From Peptoniphilaceae bacterium AMB_02 (GTDB lineage: Bacteria > Bacillota > Clostridia > Tissierellales > Peptoniphilaceae): 64,000 bases of DNA. Of the stretch, positions 1 through 9,205 are shown piece by piece (position 1 is the first letter of the stretch; every line of letters starts with the position of its first letter). The DNA lies in the NCBI GenBank assembly GCA_036321625.1, contig CP143259.1, positions 911,001 through 975,000 of the forward strand, in the 5' to 3' direction. Made by a program: the position numbers and the translations under genes. The notes under the pieces were generated by a model, which was not told where the DNA came from, searched no databases, and saw only the letters and a list, made by a program, of their open reading frames with translations.

Positions 1-4
1 AAGA

Positions 5-343
5 GTGAGTGGCGATATGGATAATACAAATAGAGAAATAAAATATGAAGCGGTTTTTGTAATAGTTGAAAATGGTAAGGGCGACTTTGTCGTAGAAGCT
101 GCCCAAAAAGCAGGAGCAAAAGGTGCGACCATAGTTCATGGAAGGGGTTCTGGTATCCACGAAACGGACAATATCTTTGGACTGGTCATCGAACCAGAAA
201 AAGAGATTGTTATAATGCTTATTAAAAGAGAAGATGTGGACAGAGTAACTAAATCTGTAAGAGAAGCCATTGATATTGAAAAACCGGGACAGGGTATAAT
301 GTTTATAATAGATGTAAATAGAACGGCAGGTATTTTGGATTAA
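5..343 (+). CDS. PII-like signalling protein (P-II family)
   Basis: Small (up to 112 aa) protein of the PII/GlnB superfamily, whose trimers bind nucleotides and regulate transport or nitrogen proteins. The fold shows in the N-terminal strand followed by GAKGATIVHGRGSG, a PII-type core, and in the C-terminal strand GIMFIIDVNRTAGI. The region where GlnB/GlnK carry the long T-loop with its uridylylated Tyr is short and has no such Tyr, so this is a PII-like protein rather than a classic GlnB. The start is uncertain: GTG at 5 is in frame at the window edge and ATG at 17 is also possible. Upstream partners lie outside the window; PII-like proteins of this kind are often coupled to a membrane transporter. 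It ends 20 bases before the asnS promoter. Confidence 0.75.
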   Translation: MSGDMDNTNREIKYEAVFVIVENGKGDFVVEAAQKAGAKGATIVHGRGSGIHETDNIFGLVIEPEKEIVIMLIKREDVDRVTKSVREAIDIEKPGQGIMFIIDVNRTAGILD

Positions 344-362
344 TAATGTTTCTTACAATAAA

Positions 363-391
363 TTGACATGTTATTGAAGCTGTAATATAAT
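363..391 (+). promoter_or_regulatory. Sigma-A type promoter of the asnS T-box transcript
   Basis: TTGACA at 363-368 and TATAAT at 386-391 are separated by 17 bases, a consensus housekeeping promoter. Transcription should start near 398, just ahead of the T-box leader. Confidence 0.8.
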
Positions 392-404
392 CTCAAGTAA
401 GTAT

Positions 405-612
405 AAATTAGCTGGGATTGAGAGAGTAGTGATTGTGAGATTGTCACAGAGAGCCGGGATGCTGAAAGCCGGTACATATCCATTCATGAAGAACACTCAG
501 GAGCTTTCATATCGAATATTAGTAGATATGGACGGTCAGTGCGTTATAACTGATATAATAAGGTGGCATCACGAACGCGCTTTCGTCCTTTGGACGAAAG
601 CTTTTTTTATTT
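405..612 (+). promoter_or_regulatory. T-box leader, asparagine-specific
   Basis: Leader RNA that reads uncharged tRNA and controls transcription into asnS. The distal part of stem I shows as GAGAGCCGGGATGCTGAAAGCCGG (453-476), in which CCGG arms flank the conserved GCTGAAA. A GAAGAACACTC segment follows, in which AAC at 492-494 can serve as the specifier codon for asparagine, matching the downstream AsnRS gene. The T-box bulge appears as AGGTGGCATCACG (561-573), where TGGC can pair with the tRNA 3-prime end. An intrinsic terminator (579-608) follows, 20 bases before the asnS start. A short open frame at 429-653 lies over this RNA and is not a gene. Confidence 0.85.
579..608 (+). terminator. 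T-box regulated terminator
   Basis: GCTTTCGTCC (579-588), loop TTT, GGACGAAAGC (592-601), then a run of T. The 5-prime arm adjoins the T-box bulge, so the antiterminator and terminator forms are mutually exclusive. Confidence 0.85.
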
Positions 613-627
613 ATTTTGGAGGTATAG

Positions 628-2013
628 ATGATAACTGTAAGAGAACTATTTGAGAAGAAAACTGAATTTTATGACAAGGAGATTAGAGTCAGCGGCTGGA
701 TAAAGAATATAAGAGATACAAAAAAACTTATCTTTATCGAATTAAATGATGGTACCAACTTTAAACCTGTTCAGGTCGTTGCTACAGATGAGTTGGAAAA
801 CTTCCAAGAAGTAGCTAAATATCACCTAAGTACGGCAATTACAGTGACAGGTACTTTTATTGAAACTCCGGGAGCCAAACAATCCTTCGAGATTCAAGCT
901 AAAACCATAGAACTTGAAGGAGAGTCAAGCACTGACTATCCACTTCAAAAGAAAAGACATACTTTTGAATATCTAAGAACAATTGCTCATTTAAGACCAA
1001 GAGCCAATACTTATAATGCCGTTTTTAGAGTAAGATCGGTACTGGCTTATGCCATCCATAAGTTTTTCAATGAAAGAGGATTTGTATATGTACATGCACC
1101 TATCATAACTTCCAGCGATGCGGAAGGTGCAGGTGAAATGTTTAGAGTAAGTACTATAAATCCTGAAAATCCACCAATTGGTGAAGATGGAAAAGTAGAT
1201 TACACGGAAGACTTCTTTGGAAAACTTGCTCATTTGACAGTAAGTGGGCAGCTCGAAGGCGAAGCTTATGCTCTAGCTTTTAGAAACATATATACTTTTG
1301 GACCGACTTTTAGAGCTGAAAACTCAAATACACCTAGACATGCTGCTGAGTTTTGGATGATAGAACCCGAAATAGCATTTGCTGACATAAATGACAATAT
1401 GAAGTTAGCAGAAGATATGACCAAGTTCATCATCGAATATGTGCTTAAAAATGCTCCTGAAGAGATGGAGTTCTTTGATAGCTTTATACAAAAAGGCTTA
1501 ATAGATAGGCTTCAAAAAATTGTAGACTCTGAATTTGCGATTCTTACTTATACTGAAGCAATAGAACTGCTTGAAAAGTCAGGTAAAGAGTTCCAATATC
1601 CCGTTAAATGGGGCATAGACTTGCAAACTGAGCATGAGAGATATATTTCAGAAGAAATAGTTAAAGGACCTGTATTTATCAAAGACTATCCAAAAGAAAT
1701 AAAGGCATTTTACATGCGTGAAAATGAAGATAAAAAAACCGTGGCTGCTATGGATTTATTAGTGCCGGGTGTCGGAGAGATAATAGGAGGCAGTCAGAGG
1801 GAAGAAAGATACGATATACTAAAACAAAAAATAATTGACAATGGTATGAACCCTGAAGACTACTGGTGGTATTTAGAGCTTAGGAAGTTCGGTGGAGCGA
1901 AACACTCGGGATATGGATTAGGATTTGAAAGAATATTGATGTATATAACAGGAATGACCAATATCAGAGATGTAATTCCATTCCCTAGAACTGTAAATTC
2001 CTGTGAATTCTAA
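628..2013 (+). CDS. asnS: Asparaginyl-tRNA synthetase
   Basis: Cytosolic class IIb synthetase of 461 aa, a normal length, that charges tRNA-Asn with asparagine. Residues 1-110 form the OB-fold anticodon-binding domain ([22 protein letters not shown]). Class II motif 2 is seen as [21 protein letters not shown] around residues 230-250, and motif 3 as [15 protein letters not shown] near 428-442. The PRHAAEFWM stretch is typical of AsnRS rather than AspRS. The start follows GGAGG at 618-622. It is controlled by the asparagine T-box leader immediately upstream and is followed after 3 bases by the EamA transporter, with which it is probably co-transcribed. Confidence 0.96.
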   Translation: MITVRELFEKKTEFYDKEIRVSGWIKNIRDTKKLIFIELNDGTNFKPVQVVATDELENFQEVAKYHLSTAITVTGTFIETPGAKQSFEIQAKTIELEGESSTDYPLQKKRHTFEYLRTIAHLRPRANTYNAVFRVRSVLAYAIHKFFNERGFVYVHAPIITSSDAEGAGEMFRVSTINPENPPIGEDGKVDYTEDFFGKLAHLTVSGQLEGEAYALAFRNIYTFGPTFRAENSNTPRHAAEFWMIEPEIAFADINDNMKLAEDMTKFIIEYVLKNAPEEMEFFDSFIQKGLIDRLQKIVDSEFAILTYTEAIELLEKSGKEFQYPVKWGIDLQTEHERYISEEIVKGPVFIKDYPKEIKAFYMRENEDKKTVAAMDLLVPGVGEIIGGSQREERYDILKQKIIDNGMNPEDYWWYLELRKFGGAKHSGYGLGFERILMYITGMTNIRDVIPFPRTVNSCEF

Positions 2014-2016
2014 AAT

Positions 2017-2907
2017 ATGAGAATCGGAGAACTTGCTGCACTGGGGGCTGCATTATGCTGGACTATTAATGGGATGTTTCTTGAGTCTGCCGGCAGAAGA
2101 ATGGGACTGGGACCTGTAAACTTTATAAGACTGATATTCGGAATAATTTTTCTGTCTATTTACATGTATATTAGTAGAGGAAGATTATTACCAACAGATG
2201 CCAATATGAATGCCTGGCTCTATCTTTCAATATCCGGGATTATAGGCTTTTTTATAGGTGACTATTTCCTGATTAAATCAATGCTTACAATCGGACCGAG
2301 GATGTCAATGCTAATGATGTCCCTCAGTCCGCCTATGGCTGCGTTAATAGATTTTATAATATTTAGAACTGTACTGACCGGTATTCAAATAATAGGTATG
2401 ATTATCACCTTATTAGGAGTCAGTATCGTAGTAATGGGAAGGAAGAAACCTGAAGATAAAGCTCTTGAAGTAGATATTAAGAGTGGAGTTATATATGGAG
2501 CACTGGGTGCGCTCGGTCAAGCAGGTGGGCTGATTTTCAGTAAATTGGGTATGGGAACATACAATCCATTTGCTGCAACACAAATTAGAATAATAGCAGC
2601 AATCGTAGTCTTTCTAGTAATTATGGTTGCGACTAATGATTATACTAAGATAACTGAAGGAATAAGACATGCTAGAGAACTTTGGAAAGTGGTTATGGCG
2701 GGACTGACAGGACCTTTTGTGGGAGTAGGATTATCGCTATTAGCTTTACAATATACCGAAGCCGGAGTCGCATCTACATTATCATCGGTGATGCCTGTTA
2801 CAATCTTGCCGTTTTCGGTTATAATATACAAAGAGAAGATTGGGCTTATTGAAATTTTGGGTACAATACTCTCGGTAGTAGGTATAGCAATATTATTCAT
2901 ATTGTAA
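2017..2907 (+). CDS. EamA/DMT family transporter
   Basis: Membrane protein of 296 aa with about ten hydrophobic segments arranged as two EamA repeats (roughly residues 1-140 and 155-296), the architecture of drug/metabolite exporters and amino acid effluxers. The N-terminal repeat has the family pattern ALGAALCWTINGMFLESAG, and the second starts at GVIYGALGALGQAGGLIFSK. The substrate cannot be read from the sequence. It sits between asnS (3-base gap) and leuS (15-base gap), so the three genes form one transcription unit. There is no obvious Shine-Dalgarno between asnS and this gene beyond GGAG-poor sequence, so translation may be coupled to asnS termination. Confidence 0.88.
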   Translation: MRIGELAALGAALCWTINGMFLESAGRRMGLGPVNFIRLIFGIIFLSIYMYISRGRLLPTDANMNAWLYLSISGIIGFFIGDYFLIKSMLTIGPRMSMLMMSLSPPMAALIDFIIFRTVLTGIQIIGMIITLLGVSIVVMGRKKPEDKALEVDIKSGVIYGALGALGQAGGLIFSKLGMGTYNPFAATQIRIIAAIVVFLVIMVATNDYTKITEGIRHARELWKVVMAGLTGPFVGVGLSLLALQYTEAGVASTLSSVMPVTILPFSVIIYKEKIGLIEILGTILSVVGIAILFIL

Positions 2908-2922
2908 AATAAGGAGGAAATA

Positions 2923-5334
2923 ATGCAAAAATACAACCCGAATGCCATCGAAAAAAAGTGGCAAAATTTTTGGGATCAAGATAGTACTTTTAAAACTGAA
3001 GTTGATAGTAGTAAAGAAAAATTTTATGCACTGGTAGAGTTTCCATATCCATCCGGAGAAGGATTACATGTAGGGCATCCAAGACCATATACCGCTCTTG
3101 ATGTGGTATCTAGGAAAAGAAGGATGCAAAACTACAATGTACTATATCCAATGGGATGGGATGCGTTTGGACTTCCAACTGAAAACTATGCCATAAAGCA
3201 TAAGATTCATCCTGCAATAGTAACCAAAAACAATATCAGCCGCTTTAAAGCTCAATTGAAATCCATCGGATTTTCATTTGATTGGGACAGAGAAGTAAAT
3301 ACTACTGATCCTGAATATTATAAATGGACACAGTGGATATTTTTAAAACTGTTTGAAAATGGACTGGCATATAAAAAAGAAATGCCGATTAACTGGTGTA
3401 CCTCCTGTAAAGTAGGACTTGCGAATGAAGAGGTAGTCGGTGGAGTTTGTGAAAGATGCGGTTCCGAAGTAATTCATAAAGTTAAGAATCAATGGATGTT
3501 GAAAATAACCGAATACGCTGACAGATTAATAGACGATTTGGAAGGAGTTAATTTTCCGGATAGAGTTAAAGCACAACAGATTAACTGGATTGGAAGATCC
3601 TATGGAATGGACATAGACTTCAAAGTCGCAGGAACTGATGAAAATCTTAGAGTATTCACTACCAGACCGGATACCATCTATGGTTCTACATATATGGTAA
3701 TAGCTGTAGAACATCCAATAATAGATAAATATGTGGCGAAAATAGAAAATATAGATGAAGTAAAAGCATATAGAGAAGAAACGCTTAAAAAATCTGATTT
3801 TGAAAGAGCAGAACTCGTAACGGATAAAACCGGTGTAGAAATTAAAGGCTTAAGGGCAATAAATCCTGCTACCGGAGAGGAAATACCTATCTGGGTTTCG
3901 GATTATGTACTGATGAGTTACGGAACCGGTGCCATAATGGCAGTTCCGGGACATGATACCAGAGATTATGAGTTTGCTAAAACATTTAACCAACCGATTA
4001 TTGAAGTAGTCTCCGGAGGAAATATTGAAGAAGAAGCCTATACAGATTGTAATCATGGTACAATGGTCAACTCTGGAATTCTGGACGGTTTAGATGTAAA
4101 AGCTGCACAAGAAAAAATTGCAGAATACCTTGAGTCCAAAGGACTGGGCGAGAAAAAAGTCAACTACAAGCTTAGAGACTGGGTATTTTCTAGACAAAGA
4201 TATTGGGGAGAGCCAATTCCAATAGTACATTGTGAGGACTGTGGATTTGTAGCTGTACCTTACGAAGAATTACCTGTTTTACTACCTGAAATTGAAAATT
4301 ATGAGCCTTCTGATACAGGAGAATCACCACTTTCAACTATAAGTGAATTTGTAAATACAACTTGTCCTAAATGCGGAAAACACGCTCATAGAGAAACGGA
4401 CACCATGCCTCAGTGGGCAGGGTCATCTTGGTACTTCCTAAGATACACAGATCCGAAAAATGATGAGGAATTTGCATCAGCTGAATCGCTTAAATACTAT
4501 ACACCTGTTGACTGGTACAATGGCGGTATGGAACATACTACACTACATCTATTGTATTCCAGATTTTGGCATAAATTCCTATATGATTTAGGACTTGTTC
4601 CGACAAGTGAACCATATATGAAGCGTACATCTCATGGAATGATACTGGGCGACAATAATGAAAAGATGTCCAAATCAAGAGGAAATGTAATTAATCCTGA
4701 CGATATAGTTGAAGAGTACGGTGCCGACACATTCAGAACATATGAAATGTTTATTGGAGACTTTGAAAAGTCTGTACCTTGGTCAGAAAATGGAGTAAAA
4801 GGCTGTAGAAAATTCTTGGACAGAGTATGGAATCTACAGGAAATCCTTACTGATTCCGATGAATACACAGCTGAGCTTGAGACCATAATAAATCAAACCA
4901 TAAAAAAAGTCAGTGAAGATTATGAAACTCTGAAATACAATACCGCAATCGCTCAACTTATGACCCTTTTAAATGAGTATAGAGCATTTGGGGAAATATC
5001 AAAAGCGGATTATTCAGTACTTTTACTACTTCTTTATCCGGTAGCACCACATATAACAGAAGAATTATGGGAGATAATCGGTAGAGAAGGTTATATCCAT
5101 GAAGCAGCTTGGCCGGTTTATGACGAAGACAAACTTCAAGACGATATGATAGAGCTGCCGGTCCAAATCATGGGCAAGATGAGGGGAACCATAATGATAC
5201 CTGCAGAAGCAGACCAGGACATGATTTTGGAGATATTAAAGTCATCAGATATATATGCAAAACATGTCGAAGGAAAAAATATAGTAAAAGTTATATTCGT
5301 TCCCGGCAGAATCTTTAATTTAATAGTTAAATAG
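2923..5334 (+). CDS. leuS: Leucyl-tRNA synthetase
   Basis: Class I synthetase of 803 aa, the usual bacterial length, that charges tRNA-Leu in the cytosol. The HIGH motif is HVGH at residues 49-52 and KMSKS is at 581-585. A zinc-binding knuckle with four Cys ([12 protein letters not shown], then VCERCG) lies near residues 159-178. The CP1 editing domain includes [13 protein letters not shown] and the [19 protein letters not shown] block that clears mischarged tRNA. The C-terminal region carries the anticodon-binding helices. AGGAGG precedes the ATG. It is the last gene of the asnS-eamA-leuS unit and is closed by a strong terminator. Confidence 0.97.
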   Translation: MQKYNPNAIEKKWQNFWDQDSTFKTEVDSSKEKFYALVEFPYPSGEGLHVGHPRPYTALDVVSRKRRMQNYNVLYPMGWDAFGLPTENYAIKHKIHPAIVTKNNISRFKAQLKSIGFSFDWDREVNTTDPEYYKWTQWIFLKLFENGLAYKKEMPINWCTSCKVGLANEEVVGGVCERCGSEVIHKVKNQWMLKITEYADRLIDDLEGVNFPDRVKAQQINWIGRSYGMDIDFKVAGTDENLRVFTTRPDTIYGSTYMVIAVEHPIIDKYVAKIENIDEVKAYREETLKKSDFERAELVTDKTGVEIKGLRAINPATGEEIPIWVSDYVLMSYGTGAIMAVPGHDTRDYEFAKTFNQPIIEVVSGGNIEEEAYTDCNHGTMVNSGILDGLDVKAAQEKIAEYLESKGLGEKKVNYKLRDWVFSRQRYWGEPIPIVHCEDCGFVAVPYEELPVLLPEIENYEPSDTGESPLSTISEFVNTTCPKCGKHAHRETDTMPQWAGSSWYFLRYTDPKNDEEFASAESLKYYTPVDWYNGGMEHTTLHLLYSRFWHKFLYDLGLVPTSEPYMKRTSHGMILGDNNEKMSKSRGNVINPDDIVEEYGADTFRTYEMFIGDFEKSVPWSENGVKGCRKFLDRVWNLQEILTDSDEYTAELETIINQTIKKVSEDYETLKYNTAIAQLMTLLNEYRAFGEISKADYSVLLLLLYPVAPHITEELWEIIGREGYIHEAAWPVYDEDKLQDDMIELPVQIMGKMRGTIMIPAEADQDMILEILKSSDIYAKHVEGKNIVKVIFVPGRIFNLIVK

Positions 5335-5340
5335 AAAAAG

Positions 5341-5370
5341 TCTCGAAGCATCTAGCTTCGAGATTTTTTA
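5341..5370 (+). terminator. Terminator after leuS
   Basis: Perfect 9-bp stem TCTCGAAGC / GCTTCGAGA (5341-5349 and 5355-5363) with a 5-base loop, followed by seven T. It marks the end of the conserved operon and the left edge of the accessory patch. Confidence 0.88.
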
Positions 5371-5468
5371 TAAACTACGCTAAAATCCAAAAACATATTT
5401 AATAAGTCATCGTGTTTCCGGAGTTGTCAATGTAATGAGATAATACATTTGTGACACAATAAAAGAAA

Positions 5469-5538
5469 ATAAGGAAGCCTTATGATAAAATAGTTTGCGA
5501 CAAAACAAAATTATTTAATCAAGAAAGGACTTCCTTAT
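5469..5538. repeat. Inverted repeat in non-coding DNA
   Basis: ATAAGGAAG at 5469-5477 is perfectly complementary to CTTCCTTAT at 5530-5538, with 52 bases between. Each arm abuts a short broken reading frame. It could be a remnant of a mobile element end or of a regulator site. The surrounding 5373-5670 has no gene I can recognise and is stop-rich in every sense frame. Confidence 0.4.
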
Positions 5539-5670
5539 GAAACTAATCATGTTTGAATTTTAAAATGATTTTATTGATAAGGCATGTAAGAAATGATATA
5601 GTGAATAAATAGCTAATTGAACTATTAGCAATAATCAGTAAAAATACCGAATTTTTATGATTTTCAAAAT

Positions 5671-5989
5671 ATGAAATGGAATTTAGATATTTTATGTAAG
5701 AATTGTCAAAAATCGTCAATAACAACGCATACGCCATTCGATTTTACGGAAAAAACTGATCCACCTCAAAGAGGGGAAAATGGCTACCGCTACTTTATGG
5801 TAGAAGACATAGTCAAACTTCAAAGATTATATTCTACAGAAAAATGGGCTTTACAATAGAATCCATTAATTTCTGAAAAAATTAATATCTTGTTACAAGA
5901 GATTAATTAAGCAAATAGATGACAAGAGAATAAAAAAATTATAGGATAATGCGACTACTTATTTGACAAACACCGCTAAGAAGAAATAA
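5671..5989 (+). pseudogene. Decayed MerR-family regulator
   Basis: A broken frame whose pieces read like a MerR-type DNA-binding protein. The first piece contains FTEKTDPPQRGENGYRYF followed by MVEDIVKLQRLY. This matches the family pattern of a helix, then YEE-GL-PP-RGENGYRYY, then an acidic helix leading into the second recognition region. After a TAG (5857-5859) the same frame continues NPLISEKINILLQEIN. A shifted frame from 5909 then reads KQIDDKRIKKL, stop, DNATTYLTNTAKKK and ends at 5987-5989, like the C-terminal dimerising coiled coil. The HTH N-terminus is poorly preserved. Two internal stops plus a frameshift make it non-functional. Recognition rests on the motif alone. Confidence 0.5.
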
Positions 5990-5992
5990 TAT
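5963..5992 (+). promoter_or_regulatory. Possible promoter for cysS
   Basis: TTGACA (5963-5968) and TAATAT (5987-5992) with an 18-base spacer, placed within the 3-prime end of the decayed MerR gene and 66 bases before the cysS start. Confidence 0.45.
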
Positions 5993-6058
5993 TGATATTT
6001 AAATGCACAATAATATCAAGCACCAATTATAATACTAAGAAAGCTAGGGAGGTAGTTT

Positions 6059-7471
6059 ATGAAGCTATTCAATACGTTAAGTCGATCTATTGAAGATTTT
6101 GAACCTTATACACCTAAAGAAGTTACCATGTATACATGTGGTCCTACAGTGTATAATTATGCTCATATTGGAAATTTAAGAACCTATATACATGAAGACA
6201 TACTTGAAAAGACTTTGATGGTTCTTGGTTATGATGTTCGAAGGGTCATGAACATTACAGATGTTGGCCATTTAGAGTCTGACGCAGATGATGGCGAAGA
6301 TAAAATGTTAATGGGGGCATTGAGAGAAAAGAAAACGGTGTGGGAAGTGGCGGCTTACTATACGGATGCGTTTTTCATGGATTGTGAAAAGTTAAATATT
6401 AAAAAGCCAAATGTCATCGCAAAAGCCACTGATTATATTGACGATTATATTGTTTTTATTAAAGGGCTTGAAGAAAAAGGGTATGCTTATTTAGCTAATG
6501 GCAATGTTTACTTTGATATATCAAAATTTAAAGACTATACCAAATTGTCAAAATTAGATCTTGAAACTTTAAAAATTGCACATCGTGATGATGTGGAAGA
6601 AGATGCTCACAAAAAAAATCCTCATGACTTTGTACTCTGGTTTACAAAGTCTAAATTTGAAAATCAAGCAATGAAGTGGGCATCGCCATGGGGAGTTGGT
6701 TACCCAGGCTGGCATATAGAATGTTCAGTTATCGCACTGAAAAACTTAGGAGAACAACTGGATATCCATTGTGGTGGTGTAGATCATATACCCGTTCACC
6801 ACACCAACGAAATTGCACAAACAGAAAGTTTCACAGGAAAACCATGGACCAAATATTGGTGGCATGCAGAATTCTTAATTGATGAGAGTGGTAAAATGAG
6901 TAAATCATCAGGTGAATTTTTGACGGTCTCACTTCTTGAATCGAAGGGGTTTGATCCCTTAAGTTATCGTTATTATGTATTGAATTCGCATTATCGAAAA
7001 CAATTGGCTTTTGATTTTGAAAAGTTAGAAATGGCACAAACAGCCTATAAAAAACTGAAGAGAAAAACCGAAGCTTTGATGCCGTATTTTAACAAAGAGA
7101 CAAATTTATCTGAGGAAGGCCATCTCCTATCAGATGCATTTAAAATGCAATTAGCCGATGACCTGAATACTGCAAACGCAATAACCGTGCTATACGATGT
7201 GATAAAGTCAAATATTTCCAATGCGGAAAAAGCCTTTTTAATTCATCAAATGGATTTCGTCCTTTCACTCAACTTGTTAAGCAATGGAGATAGCAGCGAA
7301 GTGACTTCTAATCCTGAAGATGCCGTTTATGTAGAAGAGATGTTAGCAAAGAGAAAAGAAGCGAAAAAAGAAAAGAACTGGGCACTTGCAGACGCCATAA
7401 GGGACGAGTTAAAAGAAAAAGGATTTGAAATCAAAGACACACCCGAGGGAACGACATGGGAAAAATGCTAA
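6059..7471 (+). CDS. cysS: Cysteinyl-tRNA synthetase, divergent type
   Basis: Full-length class Ia synthetase (470 aa) for tRNA-Cys. The zinc ligand C27 lies in MYTCGPTVYNYAHIGN, the HIGH-type motif is HIGN at 36-39, and KMSKS is at 279-283. The other zinc ligands are visible as WHIECS and the HHTNE block. The metal/active-site segment reads DIHCGGVDHIPVHHTNE, whereas most bacterial CysRS have HGGG-DL-FPHHENE, so it belongs to a divergent branch. It uses clearly more CGA/CGT arginine codons than neighbouring genes, which prefer AGA. It sits between a decayed MerR gene and transposase debris, which suggests horizontal acquisition. AGGGAGG precedes the ATG. It may be the only CysRS of the cell or a second copy; the window cannot tell. 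Confidence 0.93.
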   Translation: MKLFNTLSRSIEDFEPYTPKEVTMYTCGPTVYNYAHIGNLRTYIHEDILEKTLMVLGYDVRRVMNITDVGHLESDADDGEDKMLMGALREKKTVWEVAAYYTDAFFMDCEKLNIKKPNVIAKATDYIDDYIVFIKGLEEKGYAYLANGNVYFDISKFKDYTKLSKLDLETLKIAHRDDVEEDAHKKNPHDFVLWFTKSKFENQAMKWASPWGVGYPGWHIECSVIALKNLGEQLDIHCGGVDHIPVHHTNEIAQTESFTGKPWTKYWWHAEFLIDESGKMSKSSGEFLTVSLLESKGFDPLSYRYYVLNSHYRKQLAFDFEKLEMAQTAYKKLKRKTEALMPYFNKETNLSEEGHLLSDAFKMQLADDLNTANAITVLYDVIKSNISNAEKAFLIHQMDFVLSLNLLSNGDSSEVTSNPEDAVYVEEMLAKRKEAKKEKNWALADAIRDELKEKGFEIKDTPEGTTWEKC

Positions 7472-7509
7472 TATGTGAAGTTTATAATGTATTAGTTGTT
7501 TGGCACTTT

Positions 7510-7695
7510 AGACATCCAAAGCATCATACAGTTGCTTTGGATGTCTACAATTGTCACATCTCCCTTTGGAATTAGCATTCTATTAAAAATTAATATTCGA
7601 TTTCTAAAATGTTCGTATGATCTGTAACCAAAAGCTATCCTTTTTAAGTGTTTAATAAAATTGTTAATACCTTTTAAGTACCCATTATTAATATT
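7510..7695 (-). pseudogene. C-terminal stump of an ISL3-type transposase
   Basis: On the minus strand, 7695 down to 7510 encodes 61 residues beginning NINNGYLKGINNFIKHLKRI and continuing AFGYRSYEHFRNRILIFN, then a stop. The pattern SNG-x-EG-NNKIK-K-x-GYRNF-FRNRIL is the conserved C-terminus of ISL3-family (DDE) transposases. Upstream in that frame there is a stop after two codons and no catalytic domain, so only the tail survives. It abuts the left end of the IS256-type element at 7730, whose insertion or a deletion probably removed the rest. No start codon is available; it is not a functional gene. Confidence 0.6.
7511..7549. repeat. Perfect 14-bp inverted repeat downstream of cysS
   Basis: TAGACATCCAAAGC (7511-7524) and GCTTTGGATGTCTA (7536-7549) flank an 11-base loop. 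There is no T-run on either strand, so it is not a standard intrinsic terminator. It lies over the end of the ISL3-type stump and may be an element end or a transcript-end hairpin for cysS. Confidence 0.6.
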
Positions 7696-7829
7696 CGTTT
7701 ATTAGCAGTTTAGTCAAGTCCAAATTAGTGTGTAAATTGTTTTATCTTACCTTTTGATTAGCAGTTTCTTTTTTTGATTTGTTGTAGATTTGGAGCCTGA
7801 GGTATTACATCAGCCACCCGAAGGGCTTG

Positions 7830-7953
7830 GCCTTGTGGCAAGTACTTAAAAAATGGTACACTAAAAAAACGAAGGATAATTACACCATTTTGTTGTGAGT
7901 TTATCGCCTTCGGTGGTTAACACTTACCGTTTTTTAAGTTCTTGGTGCAAGGC
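7830..7953. repeat. Long imperfect hairpin within the IS element
   Basis: A 29-nt arm at 7830-7858 (GCCTTGTGGCAAGTACTTAA and onward) pairs with 7925-7953, differing at only a few positions (TGG/CAC, T/A, T/C). Inside the loop a second perfect stem, CGAAGG at 7870-7875 with CCTTCG at 7907-7912, is centred similarly, giving a nested cruciform or RNA hairpin of about 124 nt. It is non-coding and lies beyond the transposase stop codon. Paired differences that keep the pairing would argue for selection as RNA; here most differences are on one side only. It may be a small palindromic insertion or part of the IS. Confidence 0.6.
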
Positions 7954-7980
7954 TGGCGGTGCATTAGCTTAAACTCAGAC

Positions 7981-9205
7981 TTATGCAACTACCTTTGTAG
8001 GTTCAACTTGTTGAAGCTCGGCTTGATCTTGCTTGGATTCATGGTATTCATGCATATCCAACCATATTCTCCCGCTACTCCATTTCTCATCTAAATCAAT
8101 TAATATTGCCCCAATTAAACGGTTCATGGATTCATCGTTTGGGAATATTCGTATTACTCGTTCTCTACGACGAATCTCTTGATTTAGACGTTCAATGATA
8201 TTTGATGTCCTTAATCTTTTTCGATACTTTATTGGAATATTTAATACTTGGGTTATGTCGTCAAAACCAGCATCTAGTAATTCCATAGCCTTTGGTGCAG
8301 TATTTGAGTATTCATCAAGGATATCATTTAATACTGTTCTGGCAACTTCTGTAGTTGGCGCATCATAAAGCTCTCTTAATCGATTTTTTATCTCAGGCTG
8401 TAGTCTAGTAGGACATACATCAAGTATGTTTCTACTAAAATGTGTTTGACACCTCTGCCATGAGCTGCCTTGAAACTCTTTAAGGATTGCAGATTTTAAG
8501 CCTTTATGTGAATCACTAACAACTATATCAACATTTGATAATCCTCTATCCTTTAATGATGAAAAGAAGTTTCTCCATCCTAGTTCAGTCTCACTATCAC
8601 CACACATAAAACCAAGAATTTCACGGATACCGTCAGAGCGAACTCTACTCAATCATTAGAGCTTTGCTTCTAACTTTTCCTGCATCTCTTGATTTTAAAT
8701 ACATAGCATCAACTACGATAAAAGGATATTGTGACTCTAATGGTCTGTTTCGAAACTCATCAACTAAAGGATCCAAGTTTGAATAGAGGTTTGATATTGT
8801 TGATTTTGAAAATGATGTTCCACATAATTCTTCGGTGATTTTTGTTACTTTTCTTGTGGAGACACCCTGGATTACCATCTCCATCATAGCCAGTACAAAA
8901 GCTTGTTCATTTCGTTGATATCGATTGAATAAATCAGGAGAAAACTCACCACCCCTAACTCTTGGTACTAGCAATTCTAACGTTCCTACACGAGTTTTAA
9001 TTTGTCTAACTCTAGAACCGTTCCTGTAACATGTACGTTCTTCAGTGCGTTCATAAGGCTCAGCTCCTATTGCCTCAGTAACTTGAGCCTCTAAAACTTG
9101 GTTTAAAATTGATTCTAAGAGTTTTGCAATAGCATTTTCTTTAGCTGAAGCTGAAAATAAACCTTTAATTATTTCTGAATCTAGTGTAAAATTTAATTGA
9201 GCCAT
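7981..9205 (-). pseudogene. IS256-family transposase, frameshifted
   Basis: A mutator-type DDE transposase in two frames on the minus strand: 9205-8645 (186 aa) and 8652-7981 (up to 223 aa), overlapping by 8 bases. Together they give about 405 aa, the usual IS256 length. The first frame has the DNA-binding N-terminus and the first catalytic Asp (FIVVDAMYLKSRD). The second has VVSDSHKGLK with the second Asp and TSNIIERLNQEIRRRERVIRIFPN with the catalytic Glu. The break falls exactly where homologs read SKALLIAIGV-x-x-DG-REILG: here SKALMIE then stop, and VRSDGIREILG in the other frame. The residues either side are conserved, which indicates a recent indel. The AGGAGG-like Shine-Dalgarno upstream of 9205 is intact. 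Confidence 0.88.

Noticed and set aside
429..653. 74-codon open frame before asnS
   Set aside because: It lies over the T-box leader and its terminator and extends into asnS; the RNA structure explains the sequence.
5543..5737. 64-codon minus-strand frame in the region after leuS
   Set aside because: Hydrophobic by AT bias, no ribosome site, no recognisable motif, and it overlaps the better-supported MerR remnant.
8645..8652. Programmed frameshift in the IS256 transposase
   Set aside because: No slippery heptamer or strong downstream structure is visible, and IS256-family transposases are normally a single frame.
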